The notes beneath the pieces are model-generated. The model had not been told where the DNA came from, made no database searches, and saw only the letters and a program-made list of their open reading frames with translations. Below, piece after piece: positions 1 through 11,234 of a stretch of 64,000 nucleotides of DNA. Made by a program: the position numbers and the translations under genes. The stretch covers positions 1 through 64,000 of the forward strand of contig WNYE01000045.1 of assembly GCA_021396245.1 (NCBI GenBank). The letters run 5' to 3'. The stretch's first letter is position 1. Every line of letters starts with the position of its first letter. Origin of the DNA: Sporothrix humicola (lineage: Eukaryota; Ascomycota; Sordariomycetes; Ophiostomatales; Ophiostomataceae).

Positions 1-925
1 TATAAAACTAAAACTTTTTTTTTAATAATTTAAATAAAAAACTTAATCGTTACCGATTATTTAAAATATATAACTATATAAACTTATATTTTTATACCTT
101 TATTATATATAATTACCCATTTTTTATACGTATTAATTATTATTTAACCGTTACACTTTATTACTGTTTTATAAAAATAAAACCCCTCGTTTAGATTAAT
201 CACTTAATAGAGACTTTTACTTTATTCTTGGGAAGTGCCTTTGTAATATATAGAGGTTATAAGAGATTATAATCCGGAGTAAGAAGTATATTAGACGGTA
301 AAAGAGATACGGGCGAATCCGATGGAGGACTTTTCATTTTATAATAAGTTTACAGGCGAGGACGTGGCGTTGAATTGAATTGAATTCTTTTTTCTTTTAT
401 TGAAAAAGTGGCCGAAAAGGGGGGGTGTCCGGAATGGGGCCCACGTGACTTAAGGCCAAGAGGTTTTTATAAAATGTTAAAGTGGGGCTTACACTAAAGA
501 ATATATCGATTTAACCAATAGTTTTACACGGAACACACTTCGTAGAGCTGGCTGGCTTGAGGCTTGGCCTGGCTTAAACGGAAACAAGCGGCCAAAGAGT
601 CGTGGTACAACTAATGGATTGTACATTCCATTATCCAGGTTTTAATGGGACATTATTATTGGTTTGTGGAGTGTTTGGGCTCTGCTCAAGGGGTTGCCAG
701 AATGATGTATATACTACGTAATACCGATAGCAGCTGCCATTGTTTGGTTGCAAAAATATTCTTTTTTAGTGCCTCTCCACTTCGTATCATGTCCCTCCTT
801 CCAGACCGCGGCATCTTTTACCCATGCGAGCTCCTCCCATTTATGCTCTCTAGCCGTTCTTCTTCGTTTATCTTTTCAATGTGTCTGAATGGAGCCCCAT
901 GCCCCTCGCTTCCAGGCCCTCTCGC
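1..925. other. A/T-rich, probably RIP-affected edge without a gene
   Basis: The first ~210 bases are extremely A/T-rich (52 of the first 60 bases are A or T) and consist of runs such as TTTTTTTTT and ATATATAAT. The composition drifts toward normal between about 210 and 640. No reading frame here looks like protein. In filamentous ascomycetes such A/T islands are usually transposon remains hit by repeat-induced point mutation; that is an inference, because no recognisable transposase or reverse transcriptase motif survives. Bases 640-925 are the downstream flank of the minus-strand gene that ends at 926. Confidence 0.5.
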
Positions 926-3339
926 TCAAGAAGAAATGAATAGCTCATTCTCAACCAAGATAGCCCTGTACTGGGATGCACGCTGCTTCATGTCAGCCTC
1001 GGAGCCAAGGTTTCCTACGGCACCGCGACCGGTTTGACCCAAAGCCATCAGAGCTGCTAGTGGCGAGCTCTTGAGCACCATTGTTCCCGACTTGTGTGTT
1101 GCTGCAATTGTGAAGACGAGAAAGACAATGCAGATGACGATCTGCCCGCCGAGAAACGCCAGCCAACCCCAGCGCACGTGTACATAGGTCTCGCTCGCCC
1201 AGGCCGTGCCCCTGACAACGTACGAGTTGGGCACACCCTTAAATGGCTGCATCGTCCGGAGCATGTTTGTTGCGCCGATGGCGATACCGTTGGCCACCTG
1301 CTCGAGACGCTCGTACTGGGCATCGGGGCCATCGGTGGTGCCCCACACAGCATCGATGAGTTTCATACCCACCTCGGCGCCGGTTTCCGACGACCCACCA
1401 CGCCCGTTCCAATTCCAGAACGTGGTGAGGCCGAGATGCATGTCGACCGTCACCTCGGTAAGCAGCTTGCTGTGCACGGAGAAGTTTCCGTCGGGCCCGT
1501 CGAGCGTGATGGTGTACGGTTGTTCTGGCGAAATGGGTGAGTAGCCGCAGACAAAGGGCGTTACGTCGCCTGTAATATTCCACGTGACGCACTTGTGCTT
1601 GAAGATAGGCTCAGACGGCAAGTCGCCGACGATGCTGCACTGCTCGCTAGATGTTTTGGTCACTGCCTTCCCCTCAGCCACACTGACGTCGAGGGTTTTG
1701 ACACACAAATGCAGCACGATCTCGAGCGCCTGGAAGCGCGGCACTATAGCTGCGTCGTGGTTGGGATACGACATGTTTGGTCCGTTAGAGTAGATGAGCA
1801 GGCTGTCATGCAGCGTCGTGTATCGCACGTCGCTATCATCGCGGAACAAAAATGACTCGTTCAGGGTCAGCATATTCATTGTGTACGCCACAGGCGTTGT
1901 TATCCAAGCACCGGCCTGGGGCGCTGTGATGTTGTACGCGACCATGCGCGTGTCAATAGTTGCCTCGTCGCCCCAGCCTGCCGAGTCTTTGAACCCGGCA
2001 TTGGGCAATACGGTAACGTTGAGCAGAGACGTCGCATTGGCTACCTTGGCACATACGCCCAGCGTCGAGAAGGACGGGAAAGAGCACGTGGCCGTCGAGC
2101 AGTCGGGTGCCAGGTCCGTGTAGGCACCGGCACCGCTCGGCGCCAGTCCCATGTGAATGGCATCGACCATGCGCAGGAACTCGGGGAATGGCTGCCCGCT
2201 GCTGTTGCGGATGTGCCGCGCGGCAGACGTCGTCGCTGTCCCGTTGGTGCTGGCTCGTCGCTCGGGGTATGAAACAGTTTGCTGCGTGATTGGCGACGTC
2301 ACAATGCCGATAACCGTCACGGCCGCACCGACTGTCGCAATATTCCTCCACCGGGTCTTGCCAATCAGCGACACGGAGCCCCAGAGTCCGCGGCTGGCCA
2401 GATCAAATGTCTGGAAGTCCGCCAGATTGCGACGCATTCGGAACCAATTCCACTTCCACTGGCTGATCGACTCGGCAATTGGTATCATCAGAGCTGCCTT
2501 TGCCAGAGTGGCCAGCAGGGCAACCAGCGTGTTGAGTGAGATGTGTAGCGGTAGCTGTGGCAGCGCATTGTTGTCGTATGTTCCCAGAACAGCTACGATG
2601 GCTGTAAGGTGTGTCAGTGACGCTGGGTGGGCAAGACGGCGGGTATGAAAATAGAGAGAGGAGGCAAGAATCGAAAAATGAAAGAAAGAAAATAAGAAAA
2701 CCGGAGATGGCGGGGGAGGGGGGGGAGGGGGGAGGGGGGTAGAAAAGGAAAATAAAATAAAGGAAAAGGGGAAGGAAAAAGAAAAAAGAAAAGGAAAATA
2801 AATACAAGTGATAAAACCCCTACTTTCTTTAAATAAAAAATCACCCCGAAAACGCGAGAATGCGACAAAGAGAGAAAGAGAAAAAAGAGAAAAAAGAGAA
2901 AAAGAGCAAACCACATGAAAAACGAAAAAAAAAAAAACGACAACGGAAAAGGACGGCGACAGAAACTATTGACATCTGACCCAGCAACAGACTTACTGAC
3001 AAAGGACGCAACACTAATGAAGCAGAACCAGATCTCCCACATCCAGTTGGAAAGCAGAAAAATCGCTGCTTTCCTGCGATGGCCGCTCTGCTTATCCTGC
3101 CCCGGTCGCTCCAACCGCCCTGGCCACGGCCGTGGTGTACACCCATGCACGTTGGTCGACGTATCAGAGCCCCCATGGGAGACAGGCGTGGTGGTTTCAT
3201 AGACTGCGCCCTTCCTCAGGCCAGCATGGCTGGTGTTTTGTGGCTCCGCCTCTCGCACCGTATTTGGGAGACCAGCACAACTGTCGATAACCACCACCTC
3301 ACCGTCGAATTTTCCGGGGCTATGTTGTATGGAGCTCAT
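926..3339 (-). CDS. DUF3176 family membrane protein
   Basis: Two exons, 3339..2997 and 2601..926, give 672 residues. The donor (GTAAGT, 2996-2991) and acceptor (TTACAG, 2607-2602) join in frame, producing ...ASFVTIVAVLGTYD. Both the join and the signature FDLASRGLWGSVSLI (soon after the second helix) match the fungal DUF3176 family, whose function is unknown. Visible membrane segments: one ending exon 1 (WMWEIWFCFISVASFV), one over LHISLNTLVALLATLAKAA, one around VGAAVTVIGIVTSPI, and a C-terminal one around LAFLGGQIVICIVFLVF. Several N-x-S/T sites lie in the long loop between the third and last helices, consistent with an extracellular or lumenal domain. The start (ATG at 3339) is the first in-frame Met. 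The 395-nt intron is unusually long for this window and is filled with homopurine/homopyrimidine sequence. Family assignment is fairly sure; the exact start is less so. Confidence 0.8.
2602..2996 (-). repeat. Homopurine intron with G-quadruplex-like G runs
   Basis: Intron of the DUF3176 gene. On the + strand it is almost entirely A and G from about 2650 to 2960, with G runs of 5, 8, 6 and 6 separated by single A bases at 2712-2739, and (GAAA)n/(GAGAAA)n tracts around 2870-2905. The + strand is the template strand for this gene, so the transcript carries the C/U-rich complement. Confidence 0.7.
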
Positions 3340-5620
3340 ATCTCAGCTATGGCGTAGAATAAAGGGGGCACAAAATTGCCAATGGGCCAGTTCTTCCCCT
3401 TCATAGGGGTCAATGATTGATGGCAAAAGTCCCTCTGCCCCCATGCGGCGCATTCATTCTTCAAGGTGCCGGGCCTTCGCCCTATTCATATACACTGCTA
3501 GTGAACGCACATCGGAGTAAAAGACACGCATGTGGCAGGCAAGTAGGCAAGCCAGCAAAAAAGTAAATGGGAAGGATTCGGGAAAGGAGGAAAAAGGCAA
3601 AGTAAAGTTTCCTACAAGACGGTCATATCGGGCCTTGCCAGGCAAAATACACCGCGAGCAATCAATACATACCTCCGAGTGAGCACGGAGGGATCCTGCA
3701 GGATGTGTCCGTGTTAGCATATTGCGGATTGGGGGCAGATCCTGAGTGTAAAATAGATAAAAGTCGGTCAGCACGGCTGGACAAAAAGTGGCGGGTAAAG
3801 GAGCTGTGTTGTCTGGTGGCGATAACAGCCAGACGGTATTTTGGGCACAATTAGAGAACCCGCCCATGTAGAAATACTGCATATGGAGCGACCCTTGACG
3901 ACCCAGGACTTTTGCTGCCCTCAATTATTCGCCCTGGTCTTTTCTATCAAATGCCCCCAATGGCCAAAATACATTATCCGGCCATATATGCAACCGTGTA
4001 CACCGGATGAATCGCAGCGTCTGGGTCCAGACATTTTTACATTGGCCTAACAGTGTACCGGCCGAGGATGCCCTGCCATTGGCAAGCCGGGAAAAAATAT
4101 ATTACGTTTTAAAGTATGACCTAGAACATGTTGCTAAGTCGTCGGTCCTTCATGAAAATGCGCAGTGCGACACCACCGAATGATCATCTGCCTAGTACGC
4201 TATAGTCTAGATGACGACTGGATATTTTCAGCCACAGCTGAACACACGGTACTGGATGTTGTGACATCTCACTGTCTGATTTCGTGTCATGTCCTGCGTT
4301 ACTCGCTACTATCGCGCCTTTATCCTCCAATGCGGTGCCCTTCCCATTGCATACTACGCCGTCCTTTTTTGTATCATCTCAAAAAATGCGCAACTCAAAC
4401 GAGCGGGACTGGACCTCCGTCTGGAGAGGTACTGGCTTGTATTGGCGCATTTCATGAGAAGTCGTGCTAACCTGTTGGTTGCGTAAGCATAGATGTGCTA
4501 TATGAATGATGAAGATACGATTTTCTTTTCTTTTTCAGGGATGCAGGTGAGGTTGTACGAAGATAGATGTAGTCAGAATAACGGTGTAATACCACGCAGA
4601 GGCCGTATAGAACGACATACCTGGTGGGAGCTTACTACGGATTGCAAACCATGAGCAGGAGAGTCTAAGATCTGCATCTACAGACATCTTGAGCATGGGG
4701 AGATTCAAGAACCAATAGGTTAAGATGTGCGGAATAAAAAGATAGGTAGACCAACAGCTGCAAAAAATAACAGCGAAGGACGTACCGACTTACATTCATT
4801 CTGGATCGCTATCACAAGCCTGTAACCGTGCCACGAGGTTCACATGCGATTCTTATGCGAGAGTCCCAAAGCAGAAGGCACTTTGCATGCTATGCCTCTG
4901 TGGTTGTTGGACGATGATATCCGATCCTGCCACCTTCCTGCTCCCATGATATTCATTATCCCTTTATTTGGCCTTCCCCTTATCGCCCGCACGTCATCAA
5001 TTTTCTCTTGTCTGATTCATGAACGGCCGAACTTGGCAATAAGTACCATAGACACCTTCCGCATTTCTATATACTGGAGAATATGGCAGCGCTAGGCAAT
5101 TCGCTTCCATAACGAGAAAGAGTCTCTGATAGATAGATAGCGTGCTGGTCTCGCTCGGCCTATGGTAGAATCGACATGGCTCCCCTCACGGTGGCGACCG
5201 CCATGAGCAACGTTGTGTTCTGTGTTGTAATCGCAGTCTTGTTACTTTTGAACGGGAAACAGGGGTGGCTGCTTCATTCTGCCCCGATGTGTCTGGGGTC
5301 TGGGAGATGTCTCTCCTCTTTTGGTTCACGTCGTACAGAAAAACAAAATGCTCAAAATTTATTTAAAGAAGACAAGGCAAATAGGCCCAGGTGGCTGCTC
5401 TGCAACCGATGAGGCACATAAAATCGTGGAAGACATTTCTGGGTGTAAATAGAAAAGAAGGGTTGAGCGAGACATCTCTGGATTTGACGCCAAAAGCAGA
5501 AACCGACAGACCAACACTGGTCCAGAAAATCATTGAACCAGAATACAATAACTACCTCCGACTGACGAACAGACCGTAATCTCTATTTCCCAAGGCTCTC
5601 TGGCTCGAAACGAGGTAAAG
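3340..5620. other. Intergenic, no supportable gene
   Basis: About 2.3 kb between the DUF3176 start and the transporter pseudogene. Short open frames occur on both strands but none has coding-like composition, splice continuity or a recognisable family. A small GATA tetranucleotide repeat (three to four units) lies near 5127-5140. The stretch next to 3340 should hold the DUF3176 promoter. Confidence 0.5.
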
Positions 5621-7490
5621 ATGACCACGGCCACCGTTAATATTGCCGACGAAGACCTTCTGGCAGCGAATGCCGCGACACCCACTGACGAAACGGCTAT
5701 GAAGCAGGTGGGTGCTACGGTCGATGAAAAGAGCTTTGATAGGGATAATAAGGGATAATAACCCCGACACGACAGAAACCTACGTGCCTGACGACCCCGA
5801 GGAGTTCATTGATCCGCGCCTCCAAGACTCCCCTCTTTCACTTGTCGCTAGGACCGTCGGCCTCCGCAAAGACCCCAACGAGTCCAGTCCATACTTGCCT
5901 TTCGCTTCTTCTTCCTGGCCACTTTGTGGGCTGCTGTTGGAGATGCTATTGCTACAATGTACTATTTCAAGTCCTACTCGTCGACTCTGACGAACTGTGC
6001 TGTTCAGCTGTTATCTTAGGGTATGGGTAGTAGTTTCATGGCCCGTTACCTGCCCCGGCGCAGCTTCCGTATTTCTGGAGAATTCTTCAACCCGCTCTTT
6101 ACAAACACTCGGGCTTAATCCCACTCATTCCTTCTCTTTTCAGTCTCAACTGTTCACGACGCTTCGTTCTTTCCACAAACCCACGTTATTCACACACCTT
6201 TCTCACCAGTGTTACATGGCTTATGGGCTCGGCCCGCTCTCCGCGATGGAGTTGTTACGATAAAAAGGTCGGCGACGGCTGGGGCATCATGTTCCTTTTG
6301 ACCACTCAAATGATCGGATAACGGCTACGTAGGCCTTTTTGGAGGCATCCTCGTCCGGCCTTCCCAGGCGTAATTTCCCGCCAGTATATGTAAACATACC
6401 TCCGCTTTTCAACTATGTCTGCATGCCAACAACTCTTTCCCTTAGCTATGCTTTTTTCACTGCCCATCGTCTGCTACATGCCCACCGGCAACTGAATTGG
6501 ATGCCTCTTGGGATCCGGATACTACAGCTCGGGGATTTTGGACAATTCTCTATTTCAGAACTTCGGCCTTTAGCCAGCTGTTCACGCTTGCTTGCTCAAC
6601 AGATGCTCTTGTCTATGGTGTATTGTGGACGGCAGGAGCTCGTATGTTGCAGTTGTCGACACTTTCAAAGGACGCCGCAGGGACTACAATGATTGTGTTG
6701 TGTCTGCAATCTCGGCATTCCCCAACGGAGTTCTATGGGGGATTTCTAGCATGCAAGTGGGCATGTCCTTTTTTGCCTGAGCTGTTGGTTGGCGCTCTCT
6801 TCCTATTCTTGGCTTGCATGGCATTTGGCCGCCAGATCCTCGAGCAGAATCTCTAACCTATCTCTTATTACTCAGTTTCTGTATGAAAATCTCAGAGCAC
6901 GAGATGTTCTGGGGTCGGGTGTACGACGCGTTGCTTGGCCCTTTTGTGAACCATGGTGGTATGCGCCTTGTTATAGAAAATATCGGTAGGGAGGCTCTAA
7001 CTAGCAGCCTGGAGAGCAACTCATGGCTGGCACTCAAAAACAAAGGGTCGTTATGCGCTGTTTGTTCTCTGGGGCGTGCTCGGCCCCAAGGTTATTTTTT
7101 GCAGTATTCCGCCTTTATCGCCGGTCCAGCTCTTGTTGTAGCTAGACCGCACTGCAAGAGCCGGAAACATGTCCCAACTCTGTCGTCATTAATGTACGGT
7201 GCTACCGTGCGCCTGCGTCCCAGACCGTCAACATCCTCATGCCTTCCATCGTTTTTTTCGTGGGATACATACTGCGCACACACCATGTTTGGTTTAGAAA
7301 GAATAACCATTGCCTAAAAGCAACCCATAGCTGTTTCTTAACAGACATTTTTTCGACCGGTGTTCCCCCCAGATAAACTGCCGCCAAACGCGTTGAACTA
7401 GAGTGTGTTTACTGTTGAATGTTACAATGCTACCGGTGGACGTGTGGCACGGTGCAGAGCAAAACACTTGAACATGGTAAACGCTGGCGA
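5621..7490 (+). pseudogene. Decayed OPT-family oligopeptide transporter
   Basis: Recognisable pieces of a fungal OPT (oligopeptide transporter) protein appear in the right order but in changing frames. They are: the N-terminal TYVPDDPEEFIDPRL block; LAFRFFFLATLWAAVG with MYYFKSYSSTLTN (first helix); SFMARYLPRRSFRI; YGLGPLSAMEL; GWGIMFLLTTQMIG; GYVGLFGGILVRP; FPNGVLWGISSMQVGMSF; GRQILEQNL; MFWGRVYDALLGPFVN; LRTHHVWFRKNN near the C-terminus. Frames are broken by in-frame stops (first at 5756-5758) and several indels. The first break is a 10-bp tandem duplication (5741-5760). No intron arrangement could rescue the product, because breaks fall inside conserved helices. A live copy would move small peptides into the cell. 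The exact 3' end is uncertain; homology fades after about 7320. Confidence 0.85.
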
Positions 7491-8079
7491 ACATTGGGAG
7501 TTTGATTTTGTGCCAAGCAACAGAGGCTGATTCTCTTGCTGGCCTTGTGGCTGAGATGGTGGCGAGCCGATATCTTGGACTTTATCTTGGACTTTATTCG
7601 TGCCTTTGTGGAATCTTAGTTCTAATGTTTATGGATTGAGTCGCTATTTTTTGTACTTGATTTAGTGGTTTACTTTACTTCGATAGTTATTTACACAGAT
7701 TATGTGATGCCGCACGTGCTCCCCATTTTAGGCACCACCAAACACCAGAAATTAGACTTGGTCTAGTCTATTAATGGATTAGTGCGAAGCGCGAAGAAGT
7801 CGTCCAGGGGCGGTTGCCCCTTTAATACCCCTGCAATTAGACGCGACCGCGCAAACTGCGAATCTCATTGTTAACACGCTTTTTGGGATCCTCCCTTCTC
7901 CGGGCTTGCCGACTAAACAGCATTTCGTCTTTCTTTCCTAAACATCATCGATATTTTCACCCACGACGACATCGCAATTGTCCTGTTGCTCCCCATCCAA
8001 CTCCCCTCGCTGCCTCGCCAATCTATACACTTTCGACACTCGCCTCTCCTCTTCCAATTGACAAAGGTCTGGCTGCAAA
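7491..8079. other. Intergenic, LCB1 upstream region
   Basis: Upstream region of LCB1. It holds a short perfect inverted repeat, GGGGC-GGTT-GCCCC, near 7806-7819, and a C/T-rich stretch from about 7890 up to the ATG at 8080 that resembles the pyrimidine-rich leaders of other genes here. No coding frame is supported. Confidence 0.5.
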
Positions 8080-10039
8080 ATGGATTTTTACGAACTACCT
8101 GGCCAGGTGACGGTCTGGCTCGATGCTGCCTCCAACACTTTCCAGAGAGTCCCTGGATCTGCTGTCCTGATCCGTTACGTCCGCTCTAGCTACCAGAACG
8201 ACCCTGTCCGCTCCGCCATCGAGTTGATCCTCGTTATTTTCTTCATTCGCTACCTTCTGTCTCCTTCCTACTCGACATCCAAGCAGAATTTTATCAAGCT
8301 CAGCGAGGATGTAAGTGGCATTACAAGTTTTCTTTTCACACGACTCTCCCCGTGGCGCCTTTCTTCCTCCCTACACTGACTGACTGCCCTCCTTTCACCC
8401 CGTTTAGGAAATCGATGAACTTGTAGACGAATGGACGCCGGAGCCGCTGGTCGCTCCATTGACCCCCATCGAAGAAATGGAGACTGAGAGTCTTCCTGTT
8501 GTTGTTGGGTAAGGCCTATTTTATGTCCCCATATTCCTATTCCACCGGAACTTTAACGGTCCCGGTCGTCATGCACGGAATTGTTGCTTACCAGAACACT
8601 AGACCAACTGGCCCCAAGTGCAAGCTGTCTAATGGACGTACTGTCGTTAACCTAGCGTCATCCAACTTTTACAACTTCAACGCGAACGAGAACATCAAGG
8701 AGAAGGCCATTCAAACACTCCGGACATATGGTGTGGGCCCCTGTGGACCGCCGCAGTTTTACGGCACCCAGGACGTTCACATGAAGACTGAAGCTGACAT
8801 TGCGACTTATCTCGGTACCGGCGGTTGCATTGTGTACGCCCAGGCCTTTTCGACCATCTCTAGCGTGATCCCTGCCTTCTGCAAACGTGGCGATGTCATT
8901 GTGGCCGACCGCGCCGTCAATTACGCCATCCGTAAGGGCTTGCAGATTTCTCGGAGCAACATCCGTTGGTACAACCACGGTGACATGGATGACCTCGAAT
9001 CCCAGATGAAGAAGATCGCTTTGGAGCAGGCGCGCAAGAAGAAGCTTACGCGCCGGTTCATCGTCACGGAGGCCCTCTTCGAGAACATAGGTGATGCTAC
9101 TGATCTTCCTAAACTCGTAAGCTTTTCATACTATAACACCGCATATGTTGTCTACTTCGTGCGTGATGCCATTGTCTGGACCAGATCAAACTAACACATC
9201 GTTTTTTCACCATTCGTACAGATTGAGCTCAAGGAAAAGTACAAGTTTCGCATAATTCTCGACGAGACGTGGTCATTTGGCGTACTCGGTCGGACTGGCC
9301 GTGGCCTGACGGAGGCACAAAATGTGGACCCCTCACAAATCGACATGATTGTTGGCTCTCTAGCTGGACCTCTCTGTGCCGGTGGTGGATTCTGTGCCGG
9401 CGAAAAGGATGTTGTAGAGCATCAGCGCATCACGGCTGCCGCCTACACATACTCCGCTGCCCTGCCGGCTCTCCTAGCTACCACAGCTAGTGAGTCTATC
9501 GGCCTACTTCAGTCCAGCCCTGAAATCTTGCAACAATGCCGCGAAAACATCAAGGCCATGAAAGCGCAGCTCGACCCTCGCAGCGACTGGGTCACGTGCA
9601 CAAGTGCAACCGAAAATCCGATTATGCTCCTATCCCTGAAGTCTGACGTTGTTCGGAGCAAGAGACTCACTGTTGAAGACCAGGAAAGACTGCTGCAGGA
9701 GTGCGTGGATGAGGTATGCTTCGATAATCTGAGACTCCTATCTGCCGTGTTGACGAAAATATCAAGCTCAAAATCGAGCGTTGGGATCGAGAATGCTGAC
9801 CAATTTAGTCCCTTGCCAACGGTGTTTTGATCACGAGGCTCAAGACGCAGCCCATTACCAGTGGCATGACACCGGCGGAGCTCGCTGAGTGGCCTGTCCC
9901 ACCCGCACTGAAAGTCTGTGTTACATCAGGCTTGTCTAAGAAGGATATCGAGAAAGCTGGAGTGACAATTCGCCACGCAATCACTAAGGTTATGACACGC
10001 AGGGCAAGCAGCAAACTTGGCCTACCAGTTGCTGCGTAA
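8080..10039 (+). CDS. LCB1: Serine palmitoyltransferase subunit 1
   Basis: Five exons (8080..8310, 8408..8508, 8603..9116, 9222..9713, 9809..10039) give 522 residues, with all junctions in frame. LCB1 pairs with LCB2 in the endoplasmic reticulum membrane to condense serine with palmitoyl-CoA, the first step of sphingolipid synthesis. A hydrophobic segment near residues 45-62 (IELILVIFFIRYLL) is the expected membrane anchor. The fold-type I aminotransferase body follows, with conserved blocks YGVGPCGPPQFYGTQDVH, LDETWSFGVLG (from about residue 295) and VGSLAGPLCAGGGFCAG (about 326-342). In the last block the pyridoxal-phosphate lysine found in LCB2 is replaced (Gly331 by alignment), as is normal for LCB1, the non-catalytic partner. 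Length fits the family. Exon 2 is short (101 nt). The neighbouring FKS1 gene converges on it but is not functionally linked by sequence. Confidence 0.96.
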
Positions 10040-11234
10040 TCAGCGAGCCTAAGAACTACGAGTTCATTTGTGCAGTTAGTCACGGTAGTAAATTACGTTG
10101 CTACTTAGATTAAAAGGTGGTTGGCGCTTTGGTTCCATCTGACAAAGATGCAGGCGCCTTTTTATCTTCTATGTTCTTCGGGTTTCGCCTGGAATAGGTC
10201 GTCATGGTACATCCCACACATGCCGACATGTGAGCTTATCTCTAATACGTGGGCTGTACAGGGGGTATTGTTTTTTATAATTTTCATCACACGGTTGTCA
10301 CCCCCCTTTCATATAGATATTTATTAGAAGGACCGGCGAGCTGTGCACGCAAATAGCTAGTATTAGCAGCACACTCAGCCTGGCTAATTGTGCTTCCTCT
10401 CACCTCCTCGACGAGCAAGCATATTGAAGTAATATTAATAATTTAGATAATATACAGAGCACAACCGTCCGGGACCTATCGAGTGTGGCACAACTTGAAG
10501 TTTATAAAATATCAGGTGTCTGGTGAGGCCACAATCGCTGTCGTTTGCCTATCACCCACCAACGGTGTCTGGAACGGCCTAACCCCCAGCCCCCTTCTTC
10601 AGTTACTAATTCCATATTATGTGGTGCATCGTCCACGCAAGGAACGCTCTGTTGTGCTCCACTCCACCCGTCTGATGTGATCGATGAATGTTGTGATGTT
10701 AGACGAGCTTCATTCATTATGAACATATCCCTAATTACACGATCAGGGATGGCTTCACTAAAAGAGCACATCCCATAGTCGAGGCCAGCCACAAAAAAAT
10801 AAAAGATAAATCTAGAAAATCCTATGTACCATAATGCAGCACCCCCCACCTCCCTTTGGAAAATATACGCAAAGACAAATAGACACAAAAAGTAGTTCAG
10901 GAATAAGCAGAAAAGAGTACGAAAGGAAAATGGGAAATACACGTAATGTAATGAAAGACCACCGTACAAGAAAGCAATGGCAATAGAAAATGGAAATAGG
11001 CAGACTGTAGGAGCGCAACGAGACCAAAACATTTGAAAGAAAACAAAAAAAACCAGAACAGCAAAACCTATTCCATTATGCAAAGAACAGCCGGTCAAGG
11101 GTGGGGCTGAACACTTAACTATTTCTCAGAGCCACCTGCTCAGATCAAAACTGCCCTCCCGCCCATGTAAGAACGTGTTGAACGACACCACCCACGACCG
11201 TGTCGTCCTTTCTTCTTCAATTTGGGTTGAAGAT
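10040..11234. other. Convergent intergenic region between LCB1 and FKS1
   Basis: About 1.2 kb between two genes that point at each other, so it should hold both 3' UTRs. A minus-strand open frame at 10502-11098 is hydrophobic and phenylalanine-rich but has no recognisable domain and lies in A-rich DNA; it is not called as a gene. Confidence 0.5.

Noticed and set aside
3454..3924. 156-codon minus-strand frame
   Set aside because: No domain, composition unlike neighbouring coding sequence, and no supporting splice sites.
10502..11098. 198-codon hydrophobic minus-strand frame
   Set aside because: Phe/Tyr-rich translation of A/T-rich 3' flank; no conserved membrane-protein pattern.
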